Shown here in pieces: positions 44,609 through 55,777 of a DNA stretch of 64,000 nucleotides. Numbering within the stretch: position 1 is the stretch's first letter; every line of letters begins with the position of its first letter. A program made the translations under genes and the position numbers. This DNA comes from Bacteroidota bacterium (GTDB lineage Bacteria > Bacteroidota > Bacteroidia > Flavobacteriales_D > Crocinitomicaceae): positions 40,907 to 104,906 of the forward strand of contig SBGX01000025.1 of the NCBI GenBank assembly GCA_006226425.1, read 5' to 3'. The notes beneath the pieces are model-generated. The model ran no database searches. It saw only the letters and a list, made by a program, of their open reading frames with translations, and had not been told where the DNA came from.

Positions 44609-47600
44609 ATGAAAAAAAAGTTTTTCTTCCTTTTAGCTGGCTTGTTGGTGGCAGGCTTTTCCATGGCTCAAATTGTATTTGACAACAACAATACGGCTGG
44701 AACACATGTTTTGGGTTCTAAAGCTGGTGATTATGTTTGGCGAGTCTTTGCCTTTCAACATACAGGGTCGGGCTATACGGGTTCGGTTGAGTTAACGCAT
44801 CAAAACTTTGCGCCTCAGGATTTAGCCTTTCAAAGTGCTACGATCTATATTAACAGTAGTCAGATTGTTTTCGGGCAAAGTTTTGATCCACTTCAAGATC
44901 CAACCACGAACACGACTCCCTACGGGCTAAGTTTTTTTGGAGGCCTTTCAGAAACAGAAACTTTGAATTCAAATATGCAAGGAAACTTCGATCCTTCCTC
45001 ATCGTTTCAGAGCACCCAAACCAGTTCAAGTTTGACACTTACAAACAATCAGTATATCTACATCGTGGAAAAATACCTTTTGTACGATTGTTATTCTGGA
45101 TCACCCACCAATCTGAATTCAGATCTTTCCGTATCCTTTACGGGCCCAAATGGAGGTTTTCCAAATACTCCCTCCGGAGATATTTATATTGAACCTATTC
45201 GTCCCAACTGGACAATCACTACTTCCAACTCGGATGTTTTTCCAGGAATTCCTCTGTATGAAACACAAATCGCAGATGATGGAGACTGCACTTCGACCTC
45301 CGGCAAACAAGTAGCGAAAAAAACGCGATATGAACTGAATACCACCTCGTTAACCGATCCCTTTTTCACCCTTTTGATCAACTCGGAAATAACCGATCGA
45401 GCGGCGCTATTGGAGATTGATCCGGATGATTTTCGACTTAGTTTTGGATTGGACACGGATAATGACGGCCAGGTCGATCTTGAGGCGATTCATGTAACAA
45501 TTAGCGAGCTTTATAACGGAAACATCCTGAACAATGTTCTTAGCGAACGGGAAGGTGTCAGCGGGATGCAAACGGCGAGTGCGACAGCAATCCCTGCATC
45601 TCCTGCACCGATAACGAATCCAGGCACGCTGTTGCAGGATGAGTTGGCTTACAATACGACGACCTGGACGAAATATAGCAACACGGTTAGTTATGTGCCA
45701 AGCGTGGCTGAAAGTGCTTCGAGCACGAATAATGCGATCCTAAGCAGAATCAGAATTAACTTTTCAAACTTGTTCATTCCGAACCCCAACTCTGCAGTTA
45801 ATACAGAGGTGAATACGGCCGATAATTATAGCATGTATATTGGGTCAGCCACCAACCGTCAGGATGCTTTTATCACGATTTATCCTGGTTCCTGGATTGA
45901 AGTGGAATATAAAGGGACGCTTGTGCCGCAGGAGAACTTTCATAGCGATTGGAGCAATTTGCAGGAAACGGTGCCAATCATAAATAATCACTCGTTGAAT
46001 TTGTATGGATTTGATCACTGTGAACAGCCATATCAGTCACAATTTGGATATGGTGTGAACGGGGCTTATGGAGCGATTCAGAGCACTTTTGCGAATAGCC
46101 CTAACCCTTCTATTTTAGTGGGAAATGCGGATCACGATCCAGATACATGGGACGGTGAAGGAACAACCCTGGAATTTGATTTGCAGGATGTTCGAAGGTT
46201 TTTTGATGGACTAATTAATTTGACAGATTTAGCGGCGATCCATTATGATTACCAGTGCTCGTTTATTGAATTTGAATTGGAACTGGAGAGGGGACTGGGA
46301 CTTCCGTGTCCTAATGTGGCAGACAATTCCATTACCTATTTGGGTGGCTGTAATAATTTCAGCTTTGGAAACACGGGAACTTCTTATTTGGACGCTGCAG
46401 GGAACAATTGTTCATCCGTCTCAGCGTCAGAAGTGTTTTGGTTGGATCTTGGGCAAGGACATATTGTTCGCGCAGACGCCCTTTCGATCGAACCGCTTCA
46501 TGGCAATTGTTCGGATGGACAAGTCTGGAGAGTGAGACTCCCCATGAATCAGTTTTTGGTTCCAGGGATCAATCTTTTGCAAACGGCCACACTGTATTGT
46601 GATGTACAGGCTTATTGTCCATCAGCAGAACCAGGTCCCAATTATCAGCTACGGTCCTATCTGATACCAGGGAGATGCAATGGTACAAACCAATACATTA
46701 CCCCGGTGGAAGATGAAAGTGGAAATTTTCTTTATAATTCAAGCTCATGTAATGGGAGCTGTCTGAGTTCTTCCTGTACGAACGATCGAATTCTAGTAGG
46801 CAGCAGTGCAAATAACATTTTAATTACCTGCCCTGGATGTATTACTCCTGGGGCCATTGTTTTTCCAAATGCTGTTCCACATGAAAGACACCATGACTTT
46901 TTGGGACTTGAAGATACAAATGATGATGGAATTCGCGATGATCTAACAGGTAACACTATTGCGAACCCGAATGATGTGAATCTAAATGTTCTTCGACAGG
47001 GAGATGTCATGCATGCAGCATTCAGCTTAAGATATTTTGATGGGGATCAGTTAGATCTTGATCCGAATGGAGATGACCATTTCAATTTAAGTCATTTGTC
47101 CAATCCCATTCAAAACGTTTGTAATAATGGAACCCCTCCAGCCTTATCATTGGCTACTTATGTGTTGGATGTAAGCGCGAATGACGCTACAGAAGGCCTA
47201 AAATTTAAAGAGCTCTTTTGTCCATTGATTGCTGACGCCAGTCCAGGAGGAACCGTTATTCAGGCAAATGATGATTTGCTCCAGAACAATGGCCTGTCGA
47301 TCTACAACAACTTAATCAGTAGTTATCCCTCCACCGTAACAGTTATGGTGAATGGTGTACCGAATGGGGCACCCATTTCCATTTCTCAAAACAATATGGT
47401 TTGGATTGATGACGCCACACTTAGATTTGTTTTTGCACCGGAAGATTTGAATTTGCCGGCTGGAACTGTGTTTAACAGTAGTATTGAGTTAGTATTTGAT
47501 TTAAACTACATTACTGATGTAGATAAGAAAACAGTGATATGGACCGATGTGGCCGCTCAGAACAATATGTCTGTTGATTTTGCCTATTTTGCTTATACGA

Positions 47601-50600
47601 CTGACCTGGATAAAACCGCCATGTTGGCCAATGGGGGAACGACGAGCTTTCCAGTCATGGTGAATCATGCTTCAGAATACTGTGATATCGCTAGCGGCCA
47701 AACCTGGTGGTGCGAACAAGGAGCCGGAAGCGTCAGTATTGCTCCTTATTTTGAAGAAAGACACATGGAGAGAATTCGTTGGTCTGAGTTTGCAGGTGAA
47801 CGGGCGAGAATAAATCGTTTAATCACAGATGCGGATGCCTTGTCTGAATGTGTGGAAGCCGGCCCCCTAAATGTCTTTTCAGCCGGAACCTGGACGCGAA
47901 ACGGCCTGAATGCTATAGACATCAACAATAGAAATTATTTTCCACATGAAGTGAGGCCACCAGCCCTTCCGGATCACATTGACCTTTATCTTCCAGAACC
48001 ATTTACGGCGGAGGCAATTTACATAAACAATGTTTCTGTTCTAAGACAAGCAGCATATCAGGCAGGGACCAGTCAAGGCAGGGGATTTCAGGCCATTATT
48101 CCCCAAAGCTTGTGGAGCCAATACGGAATTCAGGTGACTGCAGGACATGTAATTCCCGAAGATTTCATGCCTCGTTATTCAACAAGTTTTCAATGTAAGG
48201 GTAGTACAAGCTGTGATCCATGGCCAATCAACAATACAACTGGAGCAAGCGATGATCCAATATTTGATTTGAGCACACCACAACCCATGCATACCCGTGT
48301 GAGAATACCAATAGAAATGGTTTATGATCCGAATCATTTTACAAACACCTCTTCCACGGTAGCTCTTCACACCAATGATCTGCCAGGGGCAGTGAATAAT
48401 AAATGGCCAGTGTTTATCAGTGATGAACGTTTGGATCTTCAGTGTGCCATTCTCTATGGAATGCCTGCTTGCACAAGTCCGAGTGCCGATCCGAATGTGC
48501 ATGAGCCATACGGACAGCTGACTCAACGAGGTGAAACAGAGCTTTTTCGGGAAAATAACGACCTGATTTATTATGACGGATCCTACTCTAGCATGCTCCA
48601 TTATTTTCACTTCGATGAATATCTAACGCTTCATCCGGTTAATGAAACATCTCCCGGAAATGGAGACTATGACCTGGATGCAACCGCATATAATGGGCTT
48701 CCCTTATTTCATCCGATCTATCAGTCAAGACTATTGATCCCAAATGTCATTGCCTCTAATCCTCCGGTAAATCCAGCGAATCCGGCTTTGATTAGCACGG
48801 ACTGGAACATCCCGGACCTGAAAAATCACATCCTCGACTTTAACAGTTATCCGAACAACACAAGTACGGCAACCCAACTTCGGGACCAGTTTGAGGGAGT
48901 AGTACCTAATTCGATTAGACCGGAAGCGTGGGGCTTTGATTTACTTTCAACAAGACCAGCGATGGCCCATATGTATTTTGACCAACGCTCCAACCTGGAT
49001 ATTTCCGCGATTGGGAATCAAATCATTTCGGTTGATCCGACCACCGGTGAATTCACCATTGAATTTGAAGTTCGAAACAAAGATTTGGAACAGCAAAGTG
49101 CTATTTCCGGCCCGGCCCAATTTTTTGAGGATCAGGGACACGCGGTCTTTGATGACTTTTTAAATGACCCGAACACCAATTTTGGAGCCGGACCGTATGC
49201 AGGTCATTTGGCTTATGTTGACGCATCCAGAGCAGAAAATTATAATGAAGACGTTGATCACCTGTATTTTTACTTAAAACCAATTCAGGGTAGCGGAAGC
49301 GTTCCGACGCTAATCAATATGTTTGAGGACATTACGATTCAGGAGGTCCGTTCCCAGCAAGGAACCCAGGTATCTATTTCGGATTTTTCATCGCTGAATG
49401 TGCAGGCGGCTCATTCGGATGGGACACCAAGGCTTTTTGACTCTTATGATATTATGGGGGCCCGAACAGATGGTTTCAACGTAACGGAGCAAAGCTCAGC
49501 AATCACCATTCGCGGAAAGTTCAATTGTAGCCGTCAGGAGGTGCAGGATTGGTTGCAACAAGGAGGTAGCACTGGTTCTACGATTGCTTTTCCTTTTGAC
49601 GTGGTACTGAATTACAACTGTACGCCGAATTTAGAGACATGGAATTCGGATAATGCAGCTGATTTTATACCAGGAGGACACCCCGGAGAGTTAACCTTGC
49701 AACAGGCAGCAGCCTCTCGTTGTCAAAATGATCTTCTCGAAAGTTTTGAGTTTCAGGCCAATCAACTTGGATATACGGTTACTCTTGATGATATTTCGAC
49801 AGATCCATGTAATCCGGTGTTTAGTGTTACCACAAACAATATCCTGAATGGGACTATTTATCTGGACGAGTTGAATCTCACTTCAACGAATCCGGGCATC
49901 TCGGCGCCAATGATCAGTGACCCAAATTGGGTGCTTAACAACACTGATTTGAGCACTCCTGGTGAAGTGAGTTGGTCGTACGGGTACGTTGGAAACGGTG
50001 AAATTCCCGGAGGACAAAACCTTTCATTTGAGTTAAATTTTGCAGGAGGCACCTGTATTTCAGCAGGCTTTAATCTAAGCGCTGAAGTTTTGGTTCGCTC
50101 GTATTGTGCAGATTGTCAGTCGGCAGGATCATCTTGTCGATTAACACCTGTATCAGCAAATGCCATGTTTAATTACAGTATCGGAACCACCTTGCTTGAT
50201 TTTAGCAACTATGATCCTTATAGTTCAGGGATTTGTGCCGAGTTACAAACGGGGAATCTACTTTTGCTGAACTTAAGTTCAATAGTTGATCAGGTTGACT
50301 ATGCAGGAAGCTATACAGGTTACGACTATACATTTCATGTCAGTCTTGGTCAGCCCGGCTTGACGGAACAATATTCAGTGACCTGGAATACAGCCAATGC
50401 CTCAACGTTTTTTGCCCAGGCAACGATAGACCTTTCTTCTACTAATCTGGACTTATGTCAGGATATCAATATCACAATCGAAGAAGTAAGTACGAGCTAC
50501 AGTTGTGGAGCAACGAGTTGCCCAGACATTGTCCAAAACGTTGGAGCCTCATGTGTTGTTTCAACGGGAGGACCGGTCATTAGTGGCATTGTGACCGATG

Positions 50601-53600
50601 TTGTCTGCTATGGGGCTCAGAATGGAGGAGTGACGATAAACGTAACTGGTGGAGAAACGCCCTATCAATATGAATGGACAGGAGGCACCTTGTCAGCGCC
50701 GGTATTTACGACCAATCTTACAGGTGTTGGAGCAGGAGTGTACACCGTAACGGTAACCGATGACAGATCTTGTTCTTCAAGCGAGGTGTTTAACGTGATA
50801 GAGCCTGCAAATGATATGTGGTTAAATGTGTTAAGTCACAACCATATAACCTGCCACAATGACAATGATGGAGCTTTTGACGTAGAAGCGATTAATGGGA
50901 CCGCACCATATCAATATAGCATTGACGGAGGTCAAACGTTTAACTCAACGGGCTCATTCTCGAATTTGACGGGAGGATATTATTCGGTTTTGATTCGTGA
51001 CGCAAATGCTTGTGAAGCGGCTCCCGTAAGCATTGTTATTTCGAACCCAGATCCAATAAATGTTGCAATTGCCAATTTAAGCGATGCGACGTGTGGTTTG
51101 TCCAACGGAATGGTTGATTTGGATGCTAGTGGTGGCACAGGGCAACTCTATTTTAACCTAATAGGAAGTGGGCAGCCTACAAACACTTCTGGAGAGTTCT
51201 TCAATCTAGCACCGGGTAGTTATACCGTGCAGGTACATGATGGTAATGCCTGTACAACGGACTTTATATTTGCAATAGGGCAGGGGCCTGCGGTCAGTTT
51301 CCAGGGAAATATTCAAGAGATACTTTGTAGTGGAGATTTAGGAGGGATAGATATTACAGTGCAAAGCGGTCAGGCACCATTCAGTTTTGAATGGACAGGT
51401 GATTTGTTAAGCCCGGTGAATACAGAGGACCTCTTTGGCGTTGGCGCAGGAAAGTATGTACTTACGGTAACCGATAATAATGGTTGTAGCGCTACACAAA
51501 CTTTTGTGTTGAGTGAACCGAATGCACTTAGTATTTCATATCAGCTGAATGAAGTGAGTTGTTTCGGAGATGAAAATGGAGCTATTGATATAACAGTAAG
51601 TGGTGGCACGGGGCCGTACAGTTATAGCTGGACCGGAGGTTCGTTGATGTCACCGGTGAATATGGAAGATATTGACAATTTATCTTCAGGAACGTATACC
51701 ATTGTTGTGTTAGACGATAACAACTGTAGTTTGACAGAGAATATTTTCTTGACGGAACCTTTGGAACTGATTGTTCAAACGATCAACACGCCACCAGCTT
51801 GTCATGATGGGAATGATGGAACAATAGAGTTTAATGTTACGAATGGTACAGGACCATTTACTTTTTTCATTGATCGGAGCAATGTAGGTACTAGCGTGTC
51901 CCCTTCCTACACGGTGTCCGGCTTAAGTGCAGGACAGCATGAAGGTTTTGTTTTGGATGCAAATGGATGCGGTGTTGATGTAGATGCCGGATTAGTGCCT
52001 CATCCGGAGATAAATACCACTTACGAAGTAAATCACATTGAATGTGCAGGTACAGTGACGGGAGGATTCCGTTTTGAAATAGAAGGTGGAGTAGGCCCTT
52101 ATACTACAAGTTTTCCAGGTGTTTGGCAAAATCAAAACATCTTTTACTCCGCAGCATTAGCGGCAGGAACTTATGACGTAGAGGTTTGTGATGCGGTAGG
52201 ATGTTGTCGAATTCTTTCGATTCAAATAAATGAGCCTGGCATTCCTCTTTCGGGATTCTTTAGCCCAGTCTTTGACGCTTGTAATTCAGGACAATATGGA
52301 TCTGCAACCATTAATGCTTTCGGCGGAACGGCGCCATATACCTACCAATGGGACGAAAACGCTTGTTCAACCACCAAGCCAACAGCACTTCATTTGCTTG
52401 CCGGAAATTATTCGGTGACAATCACGGATGCAAATGCTTGTACAAGCATCCAAACAGTCACCATAGGTTCTGGACCTACGATGGATTGGCCCCGCATTTT
52501 GGATGCTCAGAAACTGTCGGCAGGAAGCCAGGCAATCACGATTCATGACATTGCCACAGATAACGCAGGGGGAGTCTATATCGCAGGGTCCTATGATAGT
52601 CCGACGGATTTTGTAGGAACCGGGCTGAACTTGAGTTCAAACAATAATGTGAACGGTTTCGTAGCCAAATATTCGGACTGCGGAATTGAATGGGTGAATA
52701 ATTATACAAGTTTGGCAGGTACGTTGGTTGACAATGTTGTTGATGAAGTCTTTGGAATTGAAGTAACAAATCATTGTGATCGGGCCGTCTACATTGTGGG
52801 GGTGAAAGAAGGAAGTGGTCGTGCACACAATAAAGGAAAAGTGTTACCAGGATATCAATCGAGTGATAAAGCCTTCATAGAAAGACTGGACGCAATTGAT
52901 GGAAGTTCGATTTGGTATCGGGAAGAAATGGTTGAAGAAGGAAGCATGGGGCTGGACGTGGCTATTCATCAGGATGGAATCTACATGCTTGGTGTTTTCA
53001 AAGACCGGATTTCTTTTGTCGGAAATTACGATCCCGATGAAGTAACAAGTTTATTTAATGTTTACGCGCAGGAAAATCAGCTCTTTTTGGCCAAGTTCGA
53101 AGAAAATAATGGAACACCAGTCTGGTTGAAGCCAACGGATATTTTGACCCGTGGAACTTATAATTGGGATGATGAGCGAAGCACAAAATTTGCGGCACTT
53201 GAAAGTGATGGTAAATCCCTTTATGTGGCGACGCAGAGCAATTTGGCCAAGTTTGATCCAGATTATGGAAAAACATGGCAGGGAGAGATTCACTCAAGTG
53301 TAGGAAACAACTCTGTTAAGTTGACGACCAGTGTGGACTTACATCATCAAAATGGCGATCTGTATTATACAAGTTCGCATAATGTTTCCAATGCCGTCTA
53401 TGAGGATCCAAACGGCGTAAATTCTTACCTTGGAAGTAATCCTTCAGGAAATGCTCAAACGGCGTATATGATGAGCATTGACCCAATCACCGGAGCGTTG
53501 GAATGGAGCAAGTCTAGTGAAAATCAAACATCAAATTACCGATCTCGTGGAAGTGGTCTCACGGGAGATGGAAACAATGTTTATTGGACAGGAGTGTCAT

Positions 53601-54280
53601 TTGCTCCGAGCACTGGTTCTCAATTGAACAGCGTTGAGCTGACGGGCTTTAATCCTGTTACTGGAAATGGTGCTGCAGAAGGTTTTGTGGCTTCCTATAC
53701 AAGCTCTGGGACACCTGTTTGGTTACTACTCTCAGAAGGGCAGGTGCCATCAGCCAATCAAAATTCGAGTAGTACACTGGTGATGACGGAAAGAATAGCT
53801 TTTGATCAGTCCACCGACTTCCTGTATACAGCCGGAATTCTAACACATGAGATCGTAAATGTAAATAATCCAAACAACCCGAATCTGCCAATAACGGACC
53901 TGGCTTCAGAGCCTGAATACGATTATGGATTGTATTATGACGGTACCAATGATGCTTTCGTATCCAGACTGGATAATACAGGTACTTGGCGTTTCGCACC
54001 TCCGAATGATGAAAGAGAGGAGTTTGTGACCGATGAGTTTAGGATGTTTGTTCAACCTAATCCGAACAATGGAGCATTCTTGATTCGTCTGACAGGAGAA
54101 TTGGAGGACAATGCTCAAATTGAAATATTCGACCTCTATGGTCAATTAGTTGTTCAGCGAGATGTTAGAACTCACGAAGTAATGATTGATCTGAACCAGG
54201 CTGCATCAGGAGTCTACCTTATTCGTTTTACTGATGGAAATAAGATGATTCAGGAAAGAATCGTTATTCAACACAATTAG
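44609..54280 (+). CDS. Giant SprB-type T9SS surface adhesin
   Basis: From the ATG at 44609 the protein has 3223 residues; Met codons 8 and 22 residues earlier are possible. The signal peptide is KKKFFFLLAGLLVAGFSMAQ. About 1960 residues of N-terminal, strand-rich, Asn/Ser/Thr-rich sequence with scattered cysteines follow. Next come eight SprB-type repeats of about 79 residues (about residues 1989-2622; e.g. INVTGGETPYQYEWTGG, GVGAGVYTVTVTDDRSC). Then come SBBP/propeller-like units (ITIHDIATDNAGGVYIAGSY) and a T9SS type A sorting domain (about 3140-3223; MFVQPNPNNGAF, AASGVYLIRFTDG). F. johnsoniae SprB is the gliding adhesin; this one shares the repeats but the N-terminal part is unfamiliar. 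A perfect terminator follows. Confidence 0.9.
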   Translation: MKKKFFFLLAGLLVAGFSMAQIVFDNNNTAGTHVLGSKAGDYVWRVFAFQHTGSGYTGSVELTHQNFAPQDLAFQSATIYINSSQIVFGQSFDPLQDPTTNTTPYGLSFFGGLSETETLNSNMQGNFDPSSSFQSTQTSSSLTLTNNQYIYIVEKYLLYDCYSGSPTNLNSDLSVSFTGPNGGFPNTPSGDIYIEPIRPNWTITTSNSDVFPGIPLYETQIADDGDCTSTSGKQVAKKTRYELNTTSLTDPFFTLLINSEITDRAALLEIDPDDFRLSFGLDTDNDGQVDLEAIHVTISELYNGNILNNVLSEREGVSGMQTASATAIPASPAPITNPGTLLQDELAYNTTTWTKYSNTVSYVPSVAESASSTNNAILSRIRINFSNLFIPNPNSAVNTEVNTADNYSMYIGSATNRQDAFITIYPGSWIEVEYKGTLVPQENFHSDWSNLQETVPIINNHSLNLYGFDHCEQPYQSQFGYGVNGAYGAIQSTFANSPNPSILVGNADHDPDTWDGEGTTLEFDLQDVRRFFDGLINLTDLAAIHYDYQCSFIEFELELERGLGLPCPNVADNSITYLGGCNNFSFGNTGTSYLDAAGNNCSSVSASEVFWLDLGQGHIVRADALSIEPLHGNCSDGQVWRVRLPMNQFLVPGINLLQTATLYCDVQAYCPSAEPGPNYQLRSYLIPGRCNGTNQYITPVEDESGNFLYNSSSCNGSCLSSSCTNDRILVGSSANNILITCPGCITPGAIVFPNAVPHERHHDFLGLEDTNDDGIRDDLTGNTIANPNDVNLNVLRQGDVMHAAFSLRYFDGDQLDLDPNGDDHFNLSHLSNPIQNVCNNGTPPALSLATYVLDVSANDATEGLKFKELFCPLIADASPGGTVIQANDDLLQNNGLSIYNNLISSYPSTVTVMVNGVPNGAPISISQNNMVWIDDATLRFVFAPEDLNLPAGTVFNSSIELVFDLNYITDVDKKTVIWTDVAAQNNMSVDFAYFAYTTDLDKTAMLANGGTTSFPVMVNHASEYCDIASGQTWWCEQGAGSVSIAPYFEERHMERIRWSEFAGERARINRLITDADALSECVEAGPLNVFSAGTWTRNGLNAIDINNRNYFPHEVRPPALPDHIDLYLPEPFTAEAIYINNVSVLRQAAYQAGTSQGRGFQAIIPQSLWSQYGIQVTAGHVIPEDFMPRYSTSFQCKGSTSCDPWPINNTTGASDDPIFDLSTPQPMHTRVRIPIEMVYDPNHFTNTSSTVALHTNDLPGAVNNKWPVFISDERLDLQCAILYGMPACTSPSADPNVHEPYGQLTQRGETELFRENNDLIYYDGSYSSMLHYFHFDEYLTLHPVNETSPGNGDYDLDATAYNGLPLFHPIYQSRLLIPNVIASNPPVNPANPALISTDWNIPDLKNHILDFNSYPNNTSTATQLRDQFEGVVPNSIRPEAWGFDLLSTRPAMAHMYFDQRSNLDISAIGNQIISVDPTTGEFTIEFEVRNKDLEQQSAISGPAQFFEDQGHAVFDDFLNDPNTNFGAGPYAGHLAYVDASRAENYNEDVDHLYFYLKPIQGSGSVPTLINMFEDITIQEVRSQQGTQVSISDFSSLNVQAAHSDGTPRLFDSYDIMGARTDGFNVTEQSSAITIRGKFNCSRQEVQDWLQQGGSTGSTIAFPFDVVLNYNCTPNLETWNSDNAADFIPGGHPGELTLQQAAASRCQNDLLESFEFQANQLGYTVTLDDISTDPCNPVFSVTTNNILNGTIYLDELNLTSTNPGISAPMISDPNWVLNNTDLSTPGEVSWSYGYVGNGEIPGGQNLSFELNFAGGTCISAGFNLSAEVLVRSYCADCQSAGSSCRLTPVSANAMFNYSIGTTLLDFSNYDPYSSGICAELQTGNLLLLNLSSIVDQVDYAGSYTGYDYTFHVSLGQPGLTEQYSVTWNTANASTFFAQATIDLSSTNLDLCQDINITIEEVSTSYSCGATSCPDIVQNVGASCVVSTGGPVISGIVTDVVCYGAQNGGVTINVTGGETPYQYEWTGGTLSAPVFTTNLTGVGAGVYTVTVTDDRSCSSSEVFNVIEPANDMWLNVLSHNHITCHNDNDGAFDVEAINGTAPYQYSIDGGQTFNSTGSFSNLTGGYYSVLIRDANACEAAPVSIVISNPDPINVAIANLSDATCGLSNGMVDLDASGGTGQLYFNLIGSGQPTNTSGEFFNLAPGSYTVQVHDGNACTTDFIFAIGQGPAVSFQGNIQEILCSGDLGGIDITVQSGQAPFSFEWTGDLLSPVNTEDLFGVGAGKYVLTVTDNNGCSATQTFVLSEPNALSISYQLNEVSCFGDENGAIDITVSGGTGPYSYSWTGGSLMSPVNMEDIDNLSSGTYTIVVLDDNNCSLTENIFLTEPLELIVQTINTPPACHDGNDGTIEFNVTNGTGPFTFFIDRSNVGTSVSPSYTVSGLSAGQHEGFVLDANGCGVDVDAGLVPHPEINTTYEVNHIECAGTVTGGFRFEIEGGVGPYTTSFPGVWQNQNIFYSAALAAGTYDVEVCDAVGCCRILSIQINEPGIPLSGFFSPVFDACNSGQYGSATINAFGGTAPYTYQWDENACSTTKPTALHLLAGNYSVTITDANACTSIQTVTIGSGPTMDWPRILDAQKLSAGSQAITIHDIATDNAGGVYIAGSYDSPTDFVGTGLNLSSNNNVNGFVAKYSDCGIEWVNNYTSLAGTLVDNVVDEVFGIEVTNHCDRAVYIVGVKEGSGRAHNKGKVLPGYQSSDKAFIERLDAIDGSSIWYREEMVEEGSMGLDVAIHQDGIYMLGVFKDRISFVGNYDPDEVTSLFNVYAQENQLFLAKFEENNGTPVWLKPTDILTRGTYNWDDERSTKFAALESDGKSLYVATQSNLAKFDPDYGKTWQGEIHSSVGNNSVKLTTSVDLHHQNGDLYYTSSHNVSNAVYEDPNGVNSYLGSNPSGNAQTAYMMSIDPITGALEWSKSSENQTSNYRSRGSGLTGDGNNVYWTGVSFAPSTGSQLNSVELTGFNPVTGNGAAEGFVASYTSSGTPVWLLLSEGQVPSANQNSSSTLVMTERIAFDQSTDFLYTAGILTHEIVNVNNPNNPNLPITDLASEPEYDYGLYYDGTNDAFVSRLDNTGTWRFAPPNDEREEFVTDEFRMFVQPNPNNGAFLIRLTGELEDNAQIEIFDLYGQLVVQRDVRTHEVMIDLNQAASGVYLIRFTDGNKMIQERIVIQHN
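50575..52475 (+). repeat. Array of eight SprB-type repeats
   Basis: Eight units of about 79 codons, each with an early Cys, a Gly-Gly pair and a DxxxC or CS end, diverge strongly at DNA level. They are an old array, not a recent tandem duplication. Confidence 0.85.
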
Positions 54281-54308
54281 CACCCGGAAAATAAATCTTG
54301 GTAAATTG

Positions 54309-54338
54309 AAAAACCCCCTAACACATTAGGGGGTTTTT
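54309..54338. terminator. Bidirectional terminator after the adhesin gene
   Basis: A perfect 13-bp stem AAAAACCCCCTAA/TTAGGGGGTTTTT with a CACA loop. The T-run on both strands allows it to end the adhesin transcript and the minus-strand tRNA transcript. Confidence 0.92.
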
Positions 54339-54345
54339 CGTTTCG

Positions 54346-54429
54346 TACCTGGGGCGGGAATCGAACCCGCACTCTGTTGCCAGAACTGGATTTTGAATCC
54401 AGCGCGTCTACCAATTCCGCCACCCAGGC
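54346..54429 (-). tRNA. tRNA-Leu (anticodon CAA)
   Basis: Read on the minus strand, the 84-nt gene has acceptor GCCTGGG pairing with CCCAGGT (one G-T pair) plus discriminator A, a D-arm with GGTAGAC, an anticodon stem CTGGA/TCCAG around loop TTCAAAA (anticodon CAA), a long variable arm and T-arm GCGGGTTCGATTCCCGC. Long variable arm and discriminator A fit Leu. The CCA end is not encoded. Confidence 0.96.
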
Positions 54430-54541
54430 AAAATGGAATTGGAATGCAAAAGTAGCAAAAAATTGAATCGAAGCTAAAAATTATGTGTTTTTTTCTGAGT
54501 GCTCGGGACTTATTGTTAATTTGGCCGTAAAACATAGTAAA

Positions 54542-55777
54542 ATGTCCCGAATACTGATTAAGAATTGCAAGGCACTGATTCAATGTGGAGAAAACCTTCC
54601 AAATTATCGTTCAGGAGAGCAAATGAGCGAACTTCCGATCCTTGAAAATGCTTTTTTGGCAATTGAAGATGATCGAATAGTGGAGTATGGTAGCATGGAA
54701 GAATGGGGAGGGATCAGTGACTGGAGAGGTGTAGAAGTCATTGACGCTGAAAATCGATACATTTTACCGGCCTTCTGTGATTCACACACCCATTTGGTAT
54801 TTGCTAAATCCAGAGAAGAAGAGTTTGTGGATCGGATTAAGGGACTGAGTTATGAGGAAATTGCGGCAAAAGGAGGCGGAATCCTGAATTCGGCCAGAAG
54901 ATTACGTGAAATGTCGGAAGATGAACTGTTTGAACAGGCTATGGAACGCGTAAGGCTGGTGAATTCCTATGGAACCGGAGCGCTGGAAATTAAGTCTGGA
55001 TATGGTTTAAGTGTGGAAGGAGAGTTGAAGATGCTACGCGTGGTCAAGCGGATTAAGGAAAGCGTGAATTTTCCCGTCAAAGCCACTTTTTTAGGGGCGC
55101 ATGCCTATCCAGCGGAATACAAACAGGATCATCGGACATATTTGGACATGGTCATCAAGGAAATGCTCCCTGTGGTTCGGGAAGAATCGCTGGCTGATTA
55201 CATTGACGTTTTTTGTGAGCGAAATTATTTTTCCCTGGAGGAGATGACAGAAGTGTTGCAAGCTGGGATTGAAGCTGGTTTGCGTCCAAAAGTACACGTC
55301 AATCAATTTTCGGTAATGGGTGGAATTCCCAGAGCAGTGGAATTGGGAGCTCTTTCAGTGGATCACCTGGAAGAAATTGCGGATGACGACATTGAAGCAC
55401 TAAAGGGTTCATCGTGCATGGCCACCTTGTTGCCTAGCTGTTCTCATTTTATTAATATTCCCTTCGCCCCGGCAAGAAGATTAATCGACTCAGGACTGGC
55501 GGTGGCTTTGGCAAGTGATTTCAATCCGGGAACGACTCCGACAGGAAATCTACAAACGGTCATGAGTTTGGCTTGTATCAAGCAGCGGATGACTCCAGAG
55601 GAGGCGATCAATGCCCTGACCTTGAACGCAGCCTATGCCATGGATCTGTCGGAGGAAATGGGAAGTATTTCACTTGGTAAGCGCGCCAAACTAGTGATGA
55701 CCAAAGAAATTCCTTCATTAGCCTATCTTCCTTATGCTTTTGGGGACAATCATATTGAACGTACGATTGGCTTTTAA
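54542..55777 (+). CDS. hutI: Imidazolonepropionase
   Basis: The ATG at 54542 gives 411 residues, the usual length; an earlier start lacks support. The enzyme of the amidohydrolase superfamily hydrolyses 4-imidazolone-5-propanoate to N-formimidoyl-glutamate in histidine degradation. Motifs are DSHTHLVFA (metal His pair, about residues 81-84), KGGGILNSARRLREMSEDEL, LEIKSGYGL, FLGAHAYP, HVNQFS, DHLEE, and LASDFNPGTTPTGNLQ with the catalytic Asp. No other hut genes are in view. Its stop shares a base with the start of the glycosyltransferase gene, an odd coupling. Confidence 0.95.
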   Translation: MSRILIKNCKALIQCGENLPNYRSGEQMSELPILENAFLAIEDDRIVEYGSMEEWGGISDWRGVEVIDAENRYILPAFCDSHTHLVFAKSREEEFVDRIKGLSYEEIAAKGGGILNSARRLREMSEDELFEQAMERVRLVNSYGTGALEIKSGYGLSVEGELKMLRVVKRIKESVNFPVKATFLGAHAYPAEYKQDHRTYLDMVIKEMLPVVREESLADYIDVFCERNYFSLEEMTEVLQAGIEAGLRPKVHVNQFSVMGGIPRAVELGALSVDHLEEIADDDIEALKGSSCMATLLPSCSHFINIPFAPARRLIDSGLAVALASDFNPGTTPTGNLQTVMSLACIKQRMTPEEAINALTLNAAYAMDLSEEMGSISLGKRAKLVMTKEIPSLAYLPYAFGDNHIERTIGF

